Made by a program: the position numbers and the translations under genes. The notes under the pieces are model-generated. The model saw only the letters and a program-made list of their open reading frames with translations. It made no database searches and was not told the DNA's origin. A stretch of DNA of 46,854 nucleotides from Bacteroidales bacterium (lineage in GTDB: Bacteria; Bacteroidota; Bacteroidia; Bacteroidales; F082), in assembly GCA_013141455.1 (NCBI GenBank), contig JABFQW010000138.1, positions 1-46,854 on the forward strand, read 5' to 3'. The first letter of the stretch is position 1. Each line of letters begins with the position of its first letter. Shown in pieces: positions 34,274-42,281 of the stretch.

Positions 34274-34870
34274 TTATCTCCGCTTCATCAAACAACGCCA
34301 AATCTTATGTGGATTTACTTCCTCATTACCAAAAACACTGACTTCCAATGAAATAATTTCGAAAAACGGATCAACAGCCAATACGATATCAGTAGCAGTC
34401 AGCAATGGTGGCCCTGTGCGAACCGGAACACCATCTTTGTTGCCCATTAACGAAAGCCACAGTCCATGCTCATGCATGGATGAAGCGATTTTTCGGGCAA
34501 CCAATTGGCGTTCTTCCAGGGTGTCGAAAGTGTGAAAGAAACCACGATCAAATACGAAGCCGTACTCTTCTTTTGGCAGCGTATCTTTAAAAATATCCAT
34601 CACAGCCCAGTTTAGTTGTGCCGAAATCGAACCGGCCAGTTCACGGGCCTTTTCGAGTGCAAGCTCCGAAACATCCATCGCGGTCACTTCAAATCCCTGC
34701 CTGGAAAGCCAGATTGCTTCAACACCCAAACCGCAACCGGGCTCAAATGCTTTACACGGTCTGACATTTTTATTTTTGATTGTTTCCACCAGGTTAAAAT
34801 CGGGATGTTGATGCGCCCAGGGTGTATTGCCCGTTCGATAGCGGTCGATAAAGCGGTTTTCTTCTGTCAT
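34274..34870 (-). CDS. SAM-dependent methyltransferase, thiopurine S-methyltransferase-like
   Basis: A 198-residue class I methyltransferase. The SAM-binding loop is 'AFEPGCGLGVEAIWLSRQGFEVTAMDVSELAL', with the acidic residue of strand 2 at 'AMDVS', then 'WAVMDIF' and 'YGFVFDRGFFHTF', a layout typical of the TPMT/tellurite-resistance TehB-like group. The N-terminus 'NRFIDRYRTGNTPWAHQHPDFNLVE' with the W is also typical for TPMT-like proteins. Natural substrate unknown; members can methylate thiols, selenium or halides. It stands alone on the minus strand. Confidence 0.82.
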   Translation of the reverse strand: MTEENRFIDRYRTGNTPWAHQHPDFNLVETIKNKNVRPCKAFEPGCGLGVEAIWLSRQGFEVTAMDVSELALEKARELAGSISAQLNWAVMDIFKDTLPKEEYGFVFDRGFFHTFDTLEERQLVARKIASSMHEHGLWLSLMGNKDGVPVRTGPPLLTATDIVLAVDPFFEIISLEVSVFGNEEVNPHKIWRCLMKRR

Positions 34871-35217
34871 AATTTAGCTTTTTGACAAAAGTAAACATCT
34901 TCATAAAAGGGAAGTCTGCCAATCACAACAAATCTGTTTAAACCTTACGTTGCATACGAATATATCATCTTGAAAAATAAATACTTTCCACCTATCTTTA
35001 CCCTTCAATATTCAATATCTTTAAGTTAAAGATGATTTTTTTTATAAAGTTTTACCGCAAACCAGCCTGGCTGGCAGACAGGGTGTCGCAGAGACAAGAA
35101 TTGATATACTTCTTTGCGGTACTCTGCGTATAACTTAGCGGCTCTCTGCGGTTAATTTTTCAAAACATTTAATGCATTGATATCGTTTATACTGTAATGA
35201 TAAAATCCGCCCGAACA
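34871..35217. other. Intergenic region occupied mainly by the second repeat copy
   Basis: No gene seen. The first ~140 bases hold the upstream region of the minus-strand methyltransferase gene; no convincing promoter box was found for it. The remainder is the degenerate palindromic repeat described separately, which ends just before the lipoprotein start at 35218. Confidence 0.5.
35012..35180. repeat. MITE-like palindromic repeat, copy 2 (degenerate)
   Basis: The segment 35107-35160 matches the reverse complement of 775-827 over about 50 bases ('CTTCTTTGCGG..ACTCTGCGTA' through 'GGCTCTCTGCGGTTAATTTT'). Its left edge at 35013-35029 (CAATATCTTTAAGTTAA) is similar to the terminal repeat of copy 1 (CAATGTCATTAAGTTAA, three mismatches), and the right edge at 35169-35179 (TTAATGCATTG) is a one-base-deleted version of its complement. 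The left interior has an inserted GC-rich palindrome (CCAGCCTGGCTGG, about 35060-35072). The copy is older or more damaged than copy 1 and lies in the opposite orientation. Confidence 0.65.
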
Positions 35218-35688
35218 ATGAAAATCCACAACTACAGCCAAAGGTATTTCACCACAATCATCTTTATCCTTTTCACCGCTTTCCTGCTTACAACCTGTGA
35301 GAAAAAAGATCCGGTGGACGACCTCATCGAATTTGTATGGATACATTCAGCAAGTCATCCTGATGGTTTCACACTTGATCTCACGACTAAAACATCCGTC
35401 ACAAGCGGGATTGTGGCTGCTTACGAAGAAACTCAAAACAGTTTCGGAAAGGAAAGTCTGAGAAAGGTGATCACACATTCGCTAAGTCACGAAAGCATTG
35501 TAGGTGGTTGGTTCAATACAACCGACAGCAATTATTATTTCGACAGCAGCATCGTATTTTCGGATACTTCATTGGCGGAGGCCATTACCTTTGCACGTGA
35601 AAATCATCAATTAGCAATTTATGACCTCACCCATGACAGCACCATCACCATTACCTATCCGGTGAGCTACCTCCTGCTTCAGCCTTAA
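35218..35688 (+). CDS. Hypothetical lipoprotein
   Basis: A 156-residue protein from the ATG at 35218; an ATG seven codons upstream (35197) is less likely because it lengthens the signal peptide with polar residues. The signal peptide ends in a lipobox 'FLLTTC' (cysteine about residue 27), so it is probably an anchored lipoprotein. The body contains 'SHPDGFTLDLTTKTSVTSGIVAAYEETQNSFGKESLRKVITHSLSHESIVGGWFNT', a pattern I have the impression recurs in uncharacterised Bacteroidota proteins, but I cannot name a domain. A hairpin at 35766-35786 follows. No function assigned. Confidence 0.75.
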   Translation: MKIHNYSQRYFTTIIFILFTAFLLTTCEKKDPVDDLIEFVWIHSASHPDGFTLDLTTKTSVTSGIVAAYEETQNSFGKESLRKVITHSLSHESIVGGWFNTTDSNYYFDSSIVFSDTSLAEAITFARENHQLAIYDLTHDSTITITYPVSYLLLQP

Positions 35689-35765
35689 TCACTCTACACT
35701 GCTGAATAACAGCCGAATACAATCATCGATATCACCTATTCCTCTTGAAAATCTGAAATAGTTTT

Positions 35766-35786
35766 ATTGCTTCATTCCGAAGCAAT
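35766..35786 (+). terminator. Hairpin between the lipoprotein gene and kdpF
   Basis: A perfect 8-bp stem (ATTGCTTC / GAAGCAAT) with a 5-nt loop, followed eight bases later by a run of six T. It could end the lipoprotein transcript. The distance to the T-run is long for an intrinsic terminator, so a regulatory role in the kdp leader is also possible. Confidence 0.45.
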
Positions 35787-35853
35787 TACACCATTTTTTG
35801 GTTTATAAAATCTTTATGCAAACCGGTTTATTCCTTTCAAAACACTTATAAAC

Positions 35854-35875
35854 AACGGTGCAATTTTGCATCGTT
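35854..35875. promoter_or_regulatory. 22-bp dyad upstream of kdpF (operator candidate)
   Basis: Arms of 10 bp with one mismatch around a TT centre: the core is ACGGTGCAATTTTGCATCGT (35855-35874), and the flanking A/T pair extends it by one base on each side. It overlaps CAATTTTG (35861-35868), a one-mismatch version of the TAnnTTTG -7 box, and lies 16 bp before the kdpF ATG. A dyad covering a promoter element suggests a dimeric regulator binding site for the kdp operon. Confidence 0.5.
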
Positions 35876-35891
35876 ATAAAAATGATTTGAA

Positions 35892-36029
35892 ATGAATGCA
35901 ACAATTTTACTGACATCGACCGGCTCTGTAGAGTCGAACACCATCACCGGGTATGTCATCGGAGCTGTGATAGCGCTGTTCATACTTGGATATCTGATCT
36001 ACTCACTCGTTAAACCCGAAAAATTCTGA
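35892..36029 (+). CDS. kdpF: Potassium-transporting ATPase small subunit KdpF
   Basis: A 45-residue single-pass membrane peptide. The sequence 'GYVIGAVIALFILGYLIYSLVKPEKF' is the canonical KdpF pattern with the C-terminal 'KPEKF'. In E. coli KdpF stabilises the KdpABC complex. The N-terminal 19 residues are a polar extension longer than in the E. coli peptide (29 residues). It is the first gene of the kdp operon, 7 nt before the next small gene. Confidence 0.92.
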   Translation: MNATILLTSTGSVESNTITGYVIGAVIALFILGYLIYSLVKPEKF

Positions 36030-36035
36030 TTCAAC

Positions 36036-36194
36036 ATGACGACCTCTGGTTTCATATTGATCGTTAAGTATTTCATTGGTATAATTCTCTTTTTTGCCTT
36101 TGCCAACTGGATTGGCCAGGTTCTCAAATTGGACAGATTTTTCGATGAAGATCAAAATGAAAACGAGGATGAAAATAAAAATCACAATGATTAA
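36036..36194 (+). CDS. 52-residue single-pass membrane protein in the kdp operon (unrecognised)
   Basis: The ATG at 36036 opens a 53-codon frame located between kdpF (7 nt upstream) and the porin gene (10 nt before its chosen ATG). It encodes a hydrophobic helix (about residues 5-30, 'GFILIVKYFIGIILFFAFANWIGQVL') and a strongly acidic, asparagine-rich tail (residues 33-52, 'DRFFDEDQNENEDENKNHND'). The tight spacing, good initiation context and clear membrane-helix pattern argue that it is real. I do not recognise a family. Being co-encoded with KdpF, a known small stabilising subunit, suggests a second small accessory peptide of the Kdp complex, with the acidic tail probably cytoplasmic. This is inference. 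Confidence 0.7.
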   Translation: MTTSGFILIVKYFIGIILFFAFANWIGQVLKLDRFFDEDQNENEDENKNHND

Positions 36195-36204
36195 AAATAA
36201 ATAC

Positions 36205-36969
36205 ATGAAAAATAAATACGTGTTGCTATTAGCCTTAATCCATTTTTTCTGTGTCACAGGTATTTCTGTATCCGCCCAAACAAACGAATCAGTTTCCCCG
36301 GTTAAGGTGACTGCCGATTTGGTAAGTCATTATGTATGGAGGGGCTCAATGGCAACCGGAAGCCCGACCCCCAACTTGCAGCTAACCCTGGCCTTTTCAA
36401 AAGGAAAATTTGAAATTGGTGTTTGGGGTTCTACTGATTTCACTGGTAGTTATAAAGAAATAGACCCTTATATTTCATTCACTTCCGGGCACCTTAAACT
36501 TGCTTTTACAGATTACAACTGGAATTTTGACCAGGCAAATTATTTTAACTATACGAATAACGAAACAGGTCACAGGTTTGAAGGAACACTTGGTTTTACC
36601 GGCTCGGAAAAAATACCCGTAAGCATTACCTGGAATACCATGTTTTACGGTTTGGATAAGAAAATTGATGATTCCACCAGTCAGGCTTTTTCAACTTATA
36701 TTGAATTAGTTTATACGAAAGGTGCTGCAAGTTTCTTTCTCGGTTTCACGCCCTGGGAAAGTTATTATAACAATTATGGTGTAACAGCATTTGATACCAC
36801 AGCCCAAAAAAAAACATTTTCAGTCGTGAATATTGGGGCAAGTGTTACAAAAGCATTGAAAATCAATGAAACCTATTCACTTCCAATTAAAGCAACTTTA
36901 GTTATCAATCCTTCGGCAACGTACACCCGGAAAGACTTTGTACATCTGGTATTTGGTATTACATTCTAA
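36205..36969 (+). CDS. TorF-family putative porin within the kdp operon
   Basis: A 254-residue outer-membrane protein with a signal peptide (MKNKYVLLLALIHFF... ending VSAQ, about residue 25). The mature part begins 'PVKVTADLVSHYVWRGSMATGSPTPNLQLTLAF', a hallmark of the TorF (Gcw_chp) porin-like family, and alternating beta-strands follow to a C-terminal phenylalanine ('VFGITF'), as for outer-membrane barrels. The frame is open further upstream, but starts before 36187 would run inside the small gene; 36205 and 36187 are both possible and I prefer 36205. The stretch 36187-36219 contains an imperfect tandem repeat of 15-18 bp. Location between kdpF and kdpA suggests a role in K+ entry across the outer membrane. 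Confidence 0.85.
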   Translation: MKNKYVLLLALIHFFCVTGISVSAQTNESVSPVKVTADLVSHYVWRGSMATGSPTPNLQLTLAFSKGKFEIGVWGSTDFTGSYKEIDPYISFTSGHLKLAFTDYNWNFDQANYFNYTNNETGHRFEGTLGFTGSEKIPVSITWNTMFYGLDKKIDDSTSQAFSTYIELVYTKGAASFFLGFTPWESYYNNYGVTAFDTTAQKKTFSVVNIGASVTKALKINETYSLPIKATLVINPSATYTRKDFVHLVFGITF

Positions 36970-36983
36970 ATAAAAATAACAAA

Positions 36984-38675
36984 ATGACGACACTTGACAT
37001 AATTCAGATAATCTTGTTTTTCGCTTTACTGATCGGACTTACACCTGTTTTAGGCAATTATATGTACAAGGTATTTACCGGAAGCAAACATTTTATGATG
37101 TCTGCTTTCGGCTGGCTCGAAAAGCTTACCTACAAAATTATCAAGGTTAACCCCGATGAAGAAACAAACTGGAAGTCGTACACATTCAGTTTGATCATGT
37201 TTAACCTGGTTGGATTTGTATTTGTGTTCCTGATTCAGCTATTTCAGGCACAGTTGCCATTAAACCCGGCAAATCTTCCAAATGTATCATGGCATTCGGC
37301 CTTCAATACCGCAGTCAGTTTCATGTCGAACACCAACTGGCAGGGTTATGCGGGTGAAACAACACTCAGCTATTTTGTTCAAATGATGGGTTTAACGGTC
37401 CAGAACTTTGTGAGCGCTGCCACCGGAATTGCTGTTTTAATAGCGCTTATCCGTGGCATTTCGCGCAAAACCACCGACAAACTTGGAAATTTCTGGACCG
37501 ACCTCACACGCTCAACCTTGTATGTGCTGTTACCCCTGTCGATTTTGTTCGCCATTGTTTTAACCGGCCAGGGCGTTGTGCAGAACTTCAATTCCTACGA
37601 AACCGTTCAAACCATTGAAGGAGCCTCCCAGGTACTTCCAATGGGTCCGGCTGCTTCACAAATTGCTATAAAACAATTGGGTACCAATGGTGGTGGTTTT
37701 TTCAATGCCAACAGTGCTCATCCTTTCGAGAATCCAACACCTTTTAGTAATTTTCTTGAAATGTTGGCCATTCTGCTTATTCCGGCTGCCTTAACATATA
37801 CTTATGGAAAAATGGTTGGCTCCACACGTCAGGGCTGGACAATTTTTACAGCGATGACGATATTGCTGATCGCCGGTTTAAGTATTTCGTTGTACGCCGA
37901 ATATTCGGCCAATCCTGTTTTCGGTCATCTGCCCCTGATGGAAGGAAAGGAATCCCGTTTCGGGATAACCAACAGTGTGCTTTGGTCAACAGTAACTACC
38001 GCTGCATCAAACGGCTCGGTGAATGCCATGCATGATAGTTTATCCCCTTTAGCCGGCCTGGTAGCCATGCTGAATATCATGCTGGGTGAAATAATTTTTG
38101 GTGGTGTTGGAGCCGGATTATACGGAATGGTGATTTTTATCATCCTTACCGTGTTTATTGCCGGGCTCATGGTCGGACGGTCGCCAGAATATCTGGGTAA
38201 AAAAATTGAGGCATTCGAGGTGCAAATGGCTATCATTGCAATTCTTGCGCCAAGTTTTGTTATACTTCTATTCAGTGCGTGGGCATCGGTTACCCAGGCT
38301 GGATTATCAAGTCTGAATAATGCCGGGCCGCATGGTTTCTCCGAAATTTTATATGCTTACAGTTCTGCCGCCGGAAATAACGGCAGTGCGTTTGCCGGAC
38401 TCAATGCGAATACGCTGTTTTATAACCTTACCCTTGGTATCGGGATGCTGATTGGTCGTTTTGGAGTGATTATTCCGGTACTTGCCATTGCCGGAAATAT
38501 GGCCAAAAAGAAGGTTACACCATCCTCTGCCGGTACTTTTCGCACCGATAACTGGTTGTTTATCGGGCTGTTGATTTCGGTCATCCTAATCGTCGGCGGA
38601 CTGACTTTTTTCCCGGCTTTATCCCTCGGCCCAATTATCGAACATCTGATCATGAATAGTGGCATAAACTTTTAA
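36984..38675 (+). CDS. kdpA: Potassium-transporting ATPase subunit A (channel-like)
   Basis: A 563-residue, ten-helix subunit that binds and translocates K+. The four selectivity-filter segments are visible: 'MSNTNWQGYAGETTLSY', 'QLGTNGGGFFNANSAHPFENPTPF', 'NGSVNAMHDSLSP' and 'SSAAGNNGSAFAGL'. Length equals that of E. coli KdpA (557). It follows the porin gene by 14 nt and precedes kdpB by 12 nt. All filter loops look intact. Confidence 0.97.
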   Translation: MTTLDIIQIILFFALLIGLTPVLGNYMYKVFTGSKHFMMSAFGWLEKLTYKIIKVNPDEETNWKSYTFSLIMFNLVGFVFVFLIQLFQAQLPLNPANLPNVSWHSAFNTAVSFMSNTNWQGYAGETTLSYFVQMMGLTVQNFVSAATGIAVLIALIRGISRKTTDKLGNFWTDLTRSTLYVLLPLSILFAIVLTGQGVVQNFNSYETVQTIEGASQVLPMGPAASQIAIKQLGTNGGGFFNANSAHPFENPTPFSNFLEMLAILLIPAALTYTYGKMVGSTRQGWTIFTAMTILLIAGLSISLYAEYSANPVFGHLPLMEGKESRFGITNSVLWSTVTTAASNGSVNAMHDSLSPLAGLVAMLNIMLGEIIFGGVGAGLYGMVIFIILTVFIAGLMVGRSPEYLGKKIEAFEVQMAIIAILAPSFVILLFSAWASVTQAGLSSLNNAGPHGFSEILYAYSSAAGNNGSAFAGLNANTLFYNLTLGIGMLIGRFGVIIPVLAIAGNMAKKKVTPSSAGTFRTDNWLFIGLLISVILIVGGLTFFPALSLGPIIEHLIMNSGINF

Positions 38676-38687
38676 ACATTAATCGCA

Positions 38688-40766
38688 ATGAGCACAAAAC
38701 AAAATACAGGCCTTTTCAATAAAAAGCTATTTTTTCAGGCTGCCAAAGACAGCATTGCCAAGCTTAATCCTGCTTTACTTAGTAAAAATCCGGTCATTTT
38801 CATCGTGGCTATCGGTTCGGTTCTTACAACAATCATTGTTTTTACCGGGATATTTACAGGAAGTTTTTCATCATTTAATCTTCAGATAGCCATCTGGCTT
38901 TGGTTTACGGTATTGTTTGCCAATTTTTCGGAAGCCATTGCCGAAGGCAGAGGTAAAGCCCAGGCAGATAGTTTAAGGAAGAACCGCACCCAGACCAAAG
39001 CACGCAAATTGTCGGGTACTGTTGAGATTTCAATATTGGCAACCGATCTCAAAAAAGGTGATATTGTCATTTGCGAAACCGGAGATATTATCCCTTCGGA
39101 TGGCGAAGTGATTGAAGGAATCGCCAGCGTGGATGAAGCGGCCATCACCGGTGAATCGGCTCCTGTTATCCGCGAAAGCGGTGGCGACCGCTCGGCAGTG
39201 ACCGGCGGAACCAAGGTGCTCAGCGACAGGATTTTGATCCGTATTACAACAGAACCAGGCAACACCTTTATCGACAGGATGATTGCCCTTGTGGAAGGCG
39301 CCAAACGCCAGAAAACACCCAATGAAATTGCACTTTCGATACTTCTTTCGGGCTTGTCAATTATTTTTCTTCTGGCTGTGGTGACCTTACCTGCATTTTT
39401 CGGATACAGTCTTTCAGCTTCAGGTTTACCGATGTCGCAAAACTTAACAATTCCGGTATTAATCGCTTTGTTGGTTTGCCTTATTCCGACAACCATTGGC
39501 GGATTATTGAGCGCTATCGGCATCAGTGGCATGGACCGGCTCATCCAGCGCAATGTGATTGCCACCAGCGGACGGGCTGTTGAAGCTGCCGGAGATGTGG
39601 ATGTGCTATTGCTCGATAAAACCGGAACCATCACCTTAGGAAACCGCATGGCGACCGATTTCATTCCTTCTGAAGGAATTACGGTTGAAGAACTTGCGGA
39701 TGCGGCCCAACTTTCATCCTTGTCCGACGAAACACCCGAAGGCCGTTCCATCGTAATCCTTGCCAAAGAAAAATTCAATATCCGCGGGCGTGAAGTTCAT
39801 CAGCTTAATGCAACATTTATCCCTTTTACTGCCCAAACACGCATGAGTGGTGTCGATTATAAAAGCGAAGACGGTAAACCGCATCAGATCCGTAAAGGCT
39901 CATCCCAGGCTATTCAATCGTTTATACTTAACAACAACGGTTTTTATCCGCAAAAAATACAGGAAACCGTCACCGAATTAGCACGCCAGGGGGCCACGCC
40001 ATTGGTTGTTGCTGAGGATAACAGGATACTTGGGGTAATTCATCTGAAGGATATTGTAAAAGGAGGTATTAAACAACGATTCGCCGAACTTCGCAAAATG
40101 GGAATCAGAACCGTGATGATTACCGGTGATAATCCTTTAACAGCCGCCGCAATCGCTGCTGAAGCCGGTGTTGACGACTTTATGGCCGAAGCAACACCCG
40201 AAGATAAACTGCGTCGTATCCGTGAAGAACAGGCAAAAGGGCATCTGGTAGGGATGATCGGCGATGGCACCAACGATGCCCCGGCCCTTGCCCAGGCTGA
40301 TATCGGCATTGCCATGAATTCGGGAACACAGGCCGCCCGTGAAGCGGGTAATATGGTTGACCTCGACAGCAACCCCACCAAACTGATTGAGGTGGTTGAG
40401 GTGGGCAAACAATTGCTCATGACCCGCGGTGCCCTCACCACGTTCAGTATCGCCAATGATGTGGCCAAATATTTTGCGATTATCCCGGCCATCGCCATTA
40501 CACTTTACTCAGGTAAAAACGGTATCGGGCCGCTTTCGGCATTAAATATTATGCACCTCGGTTCGCCCCAGAGCGCCATTTTAAGTGCGGTGATTTTTAA
40601 TGCAATCATCATCATTCTTTTGGTACCATTAGCTTTAAAGGGTGTTCGCTATCGCCCGGTTTCAGCGAATACAGCCTTAATTCGTAACCTGCTCATCTTT
40701 GGTTTGGGAGGAATTATTGCCCCATTTATCGGGATTAAACTGATTGATATTTTAATAAATCTTTAA
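38688..40766 (+). CDS. kdpB: Potassium-transporting ATPase subunit B (P-type ATPase)
   Basis: A 692-residue P-type ATPase, the energising subunit of KdpFABC. The phosphorylation motif is '[13 protein letters not shown]' with D310; the actuator loop has '[12 protein letters not shown]'; the hinge '[39 protein letters not shown]' is complete. These residues indicate an active enzyme. The TGES serine that is phosphorylated in E. coli KdpB for inhibition is conserved. Length matches the family (about 680). Confidence 0.97.
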   Translation: MSTKQNTGLFNKKLFFQAAKDSIAKLNPALLSKNPVIFIVAIGSVLTTIIVFTGIFTGSFSSFNLQIAIWLWFTVLFANFSEAIAEGRGKAQADSLRKNRTQTKARKLSGTVEISILATDLKKGDIVICETGDIIPSDGEVIEGIASVDEAAITGESAPVIRESGGDRSAVTGGTKVLSDRILIRITTEPGNTFIDRMIALVEGAKRQKTPNEIALSILLSGLSIIFLLAVVTLPAFFGYSLSASGLPMSQNLTIPVLIALLVCLIPTTIGGLLSAIGISGMDRLIQRNVIATSGRAVEAAGDVDVLLLDKTGTITLGNRMATDFIPSEGITVEELADAAQLSSLSDETPEGRSIVILAKEKFNIRGREVHQLNATFIPFTAQTRMSGVDYKSEDGKPHQIRKGSSQAIQSFILNNNGFYPQKIQETVTELARQGATPLVVAEDNRILGVIHLKDIVKGGIKQRFAELRKMGIRTVMITGDNPLTAAAIAAEAGVDDFMAEATPEDKLRRIREEQAKGHLVGMIGDGTNDAPALAQADIGIAMNSGTQAAREAGNMVDLDSNPTKLIEVVEVGKQLLMTRGALTTFSIANDVAKYFAIIPAIAITLYSGKNGIGPLSALNIMHLGSPQSAILSAVIFNAIIIILLVPLALKGVRYRPVSANTALIRNLLIFGLGGIIAPFIGIKLIDILINL

Positions 40767-40778
40767 AACAATATCCCA

Positions 40779-41372
40779 ATGAAAACACTCATGATATCAT
40801 TGAAAATATTTCTCTTTTTTACAATACTGACTGGAATAATATACCCTCTATTGGTCACCGGGATTGTACAGGTCATCTTTCCGGCTAAAGCCAATGGCAG
40901 CTTAATCACGAAAAACAACCAAACAATCGGGAGCGAACTTATCGGACAGCAGTTCGATTCGGTTATTTATTTCAGCGCCCGACCATCTGCAGTTTCATAC
41001 AATCCGTTACCTTCGGGAGGTTCAAACTTTGGATTAACAAACACCAGATTGAACGTTCTTGTTGCCGAACGCAAACAGCAATTCATTACCTTTAATCAAC
41101 TTGACAGCCTCACCGTAATTCCATCTGAGATGCTGTTTGCATCGGCAAGTGGCCTTGATCCGCATATTTCGCCACAAGCCGCGATGTTACAGGTAGTAAG
41201 GATCGCCAAAGCGCGTAATTTTGATCAAAATGAAAAGCAACAATTAGTAAAGCTTATTACAACACTGACCGAAACTCCGCAACTCGGCTTTCTTGGAGAA
41301 GAGCGGATCAATGTATTACTTTTAAACCTTGAACTTGATCATTCGGACGAGAAACATTTTATCAACAAATAA
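40779..41372 (+). CDS. kdpC: Potassium-transporting ATPase subunit C
   Basis: A 197-residue single-pass subunit. The N-terminal helix (about 8-30) is followed by 'GSELIGQQFDSVIYFSARPSAVSYNPLPSGGSNFGLTN' and 'ASASGLDPHISPQAAMLQVVRIAKAR', both diagnostic of KdpC. It acts in assembly and K+ affinity of the complex. It sits 12 nt after kdpB. Confidence 0.95.
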   Translation: MKTLMISLKIFLFFTILTGIIYPLLVTGIVQVIFPAKANGSLITKNNQTIGSELIGQQFDSVIYFSARPSAVSYNPLPSGGSNFGLTNTRLNVLVAERKQQFITFNQLDSLTVIPSEMLFASASGLDPHISPQAAMLQVVRIAKARNFDQNEKQQLVKLITTLTETPQLGFLGEERINVLLLNLELDHSDEKHFINK

Positions 41373-41384
41373 AATTTACATCCC

Positions 41385-42278
41385 ATGAAAACATCCATCC
41401 GCACAAAATTCAGTATCGGCATTTTGTTTTTCTTTGTAATCATCGTTGTGTTATCTGTCTTTTCGGCTGTTACACTGAGTAACTTATCGAAGAAAACCAG
41501 CGCCATTCTCAACGAAAACCACCTTTCCGTTGTTTACGCTCGCGATATGGCGGAATCGCTGATGAAAATAAACCAGGAAATCACCACCAGCTACCTGACA
41601 AGTAAAAAACCTGATAGTTTGTTGATTCACAATGAATTGAAATTGTTTGATAAATCGCTTCAGTTAGAAATAAATAATATTACCGAAGTCGGCGAAGATG
41701 AACTTGCTTCAGGCATCGAAACAGGTTTTATCGTCTGCCGCACTGCTTTGTCAAAACCGGATGGCCAAATAATACCCATTGAAAAACTCCTCTCTCTTCA
41801 AAAAGAATTCGGTAAACTTCACCAACAACTCGTGTTGTTGTCGCAGATCAATGAGCGGGCCATTGAAATAAAAACGGATGAAGCCAAAGTCTCAGCAAAA
41901 CGGGCTTTTACACAGATGGCCATTCTCGGAACTTTGTGTTTTCTGATCGCGCTGAGTTTCACCTATAGTTTTGCATCCTATTTCAACGAGCGATTTTTTC
42001 AGTTGTTTAACGGAATCAGGGAAATTGTATCGAGCAACTTTGGCCAACGATTACATTTTGACGGGAAAGATGAGTTTTACGAAATATCGGTGGTTTTTAA
42101 CGAAATGGCTGAGAAACTCAACGAAAACAAACAAAAGACGACTTCAACCATACTGCCCGATTTGAAATCCGGATTTGAAGAAAACGATATGCAGGAGATG
42201 AGACGACTTCTTGATCGCATGAAAAGTATTGAAGAACAGGCTACTGCTTTAATCGCGAAGTTTGAAAACATGAAATAA
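41385..42278 (+). CDS. HAMP-domain membrane protein between kdpC and kdpD
   Basis: A 297-residue protein with TM1 (about 11-31), a periplasmic helical region (about 32-172) resembling a four-helix-bundle sensor ('VVYARDMAESLMKINQEITTSYLTS'), TM2 (about 173-195), a HAMP segment (about 196-255) and a cytoplasmic coiled tail. It has no kinase, methyl-accepting or output domain. It is 12 nt after kdpC and 3 nt before kdpD, so it is almost certainly part of the K+ response. The likely role is an additional sensor that passes a signal to KdpD or to the transporter, but that is inferred from position. E. coli-type kdp operons have no counterpart. Confidence 0.8.
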   Translation: MKTSIRTKFSIGILFFFVIIVVLSVFSAVTLSNLSKKTSAILNENHLSVVYARDMAESLMKINQEITTSYLTSKKPDSLLIHNELKLFDKSLQLEINNITEVGEDELASGIETGFIVCRTALSKPDGQIIPIEKLLSLQKEFGKLHQQLVLLSQINERAIEIKTDEAKVSAKRAFTQMAILGTLCFLIALSFTYSFASYFNERFFQLFNGIREIVSSNFGQRLHFDGKDEFYEISVVFNEMAEKLNENKQKTTSTILPDLKSGFEENDMQEMRRLLDRMKSIEEQATALIAKFENMK

Positions 42279-42281
42279 GCC

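Noticed and set aside
38882-39778. 298-codon minus-strand frame opposite kdpB
   Set aside because: It lies within kdpB, whose catalytic motifs are all in the other frame; the antisense translation is rich in S, P and R without motifs.
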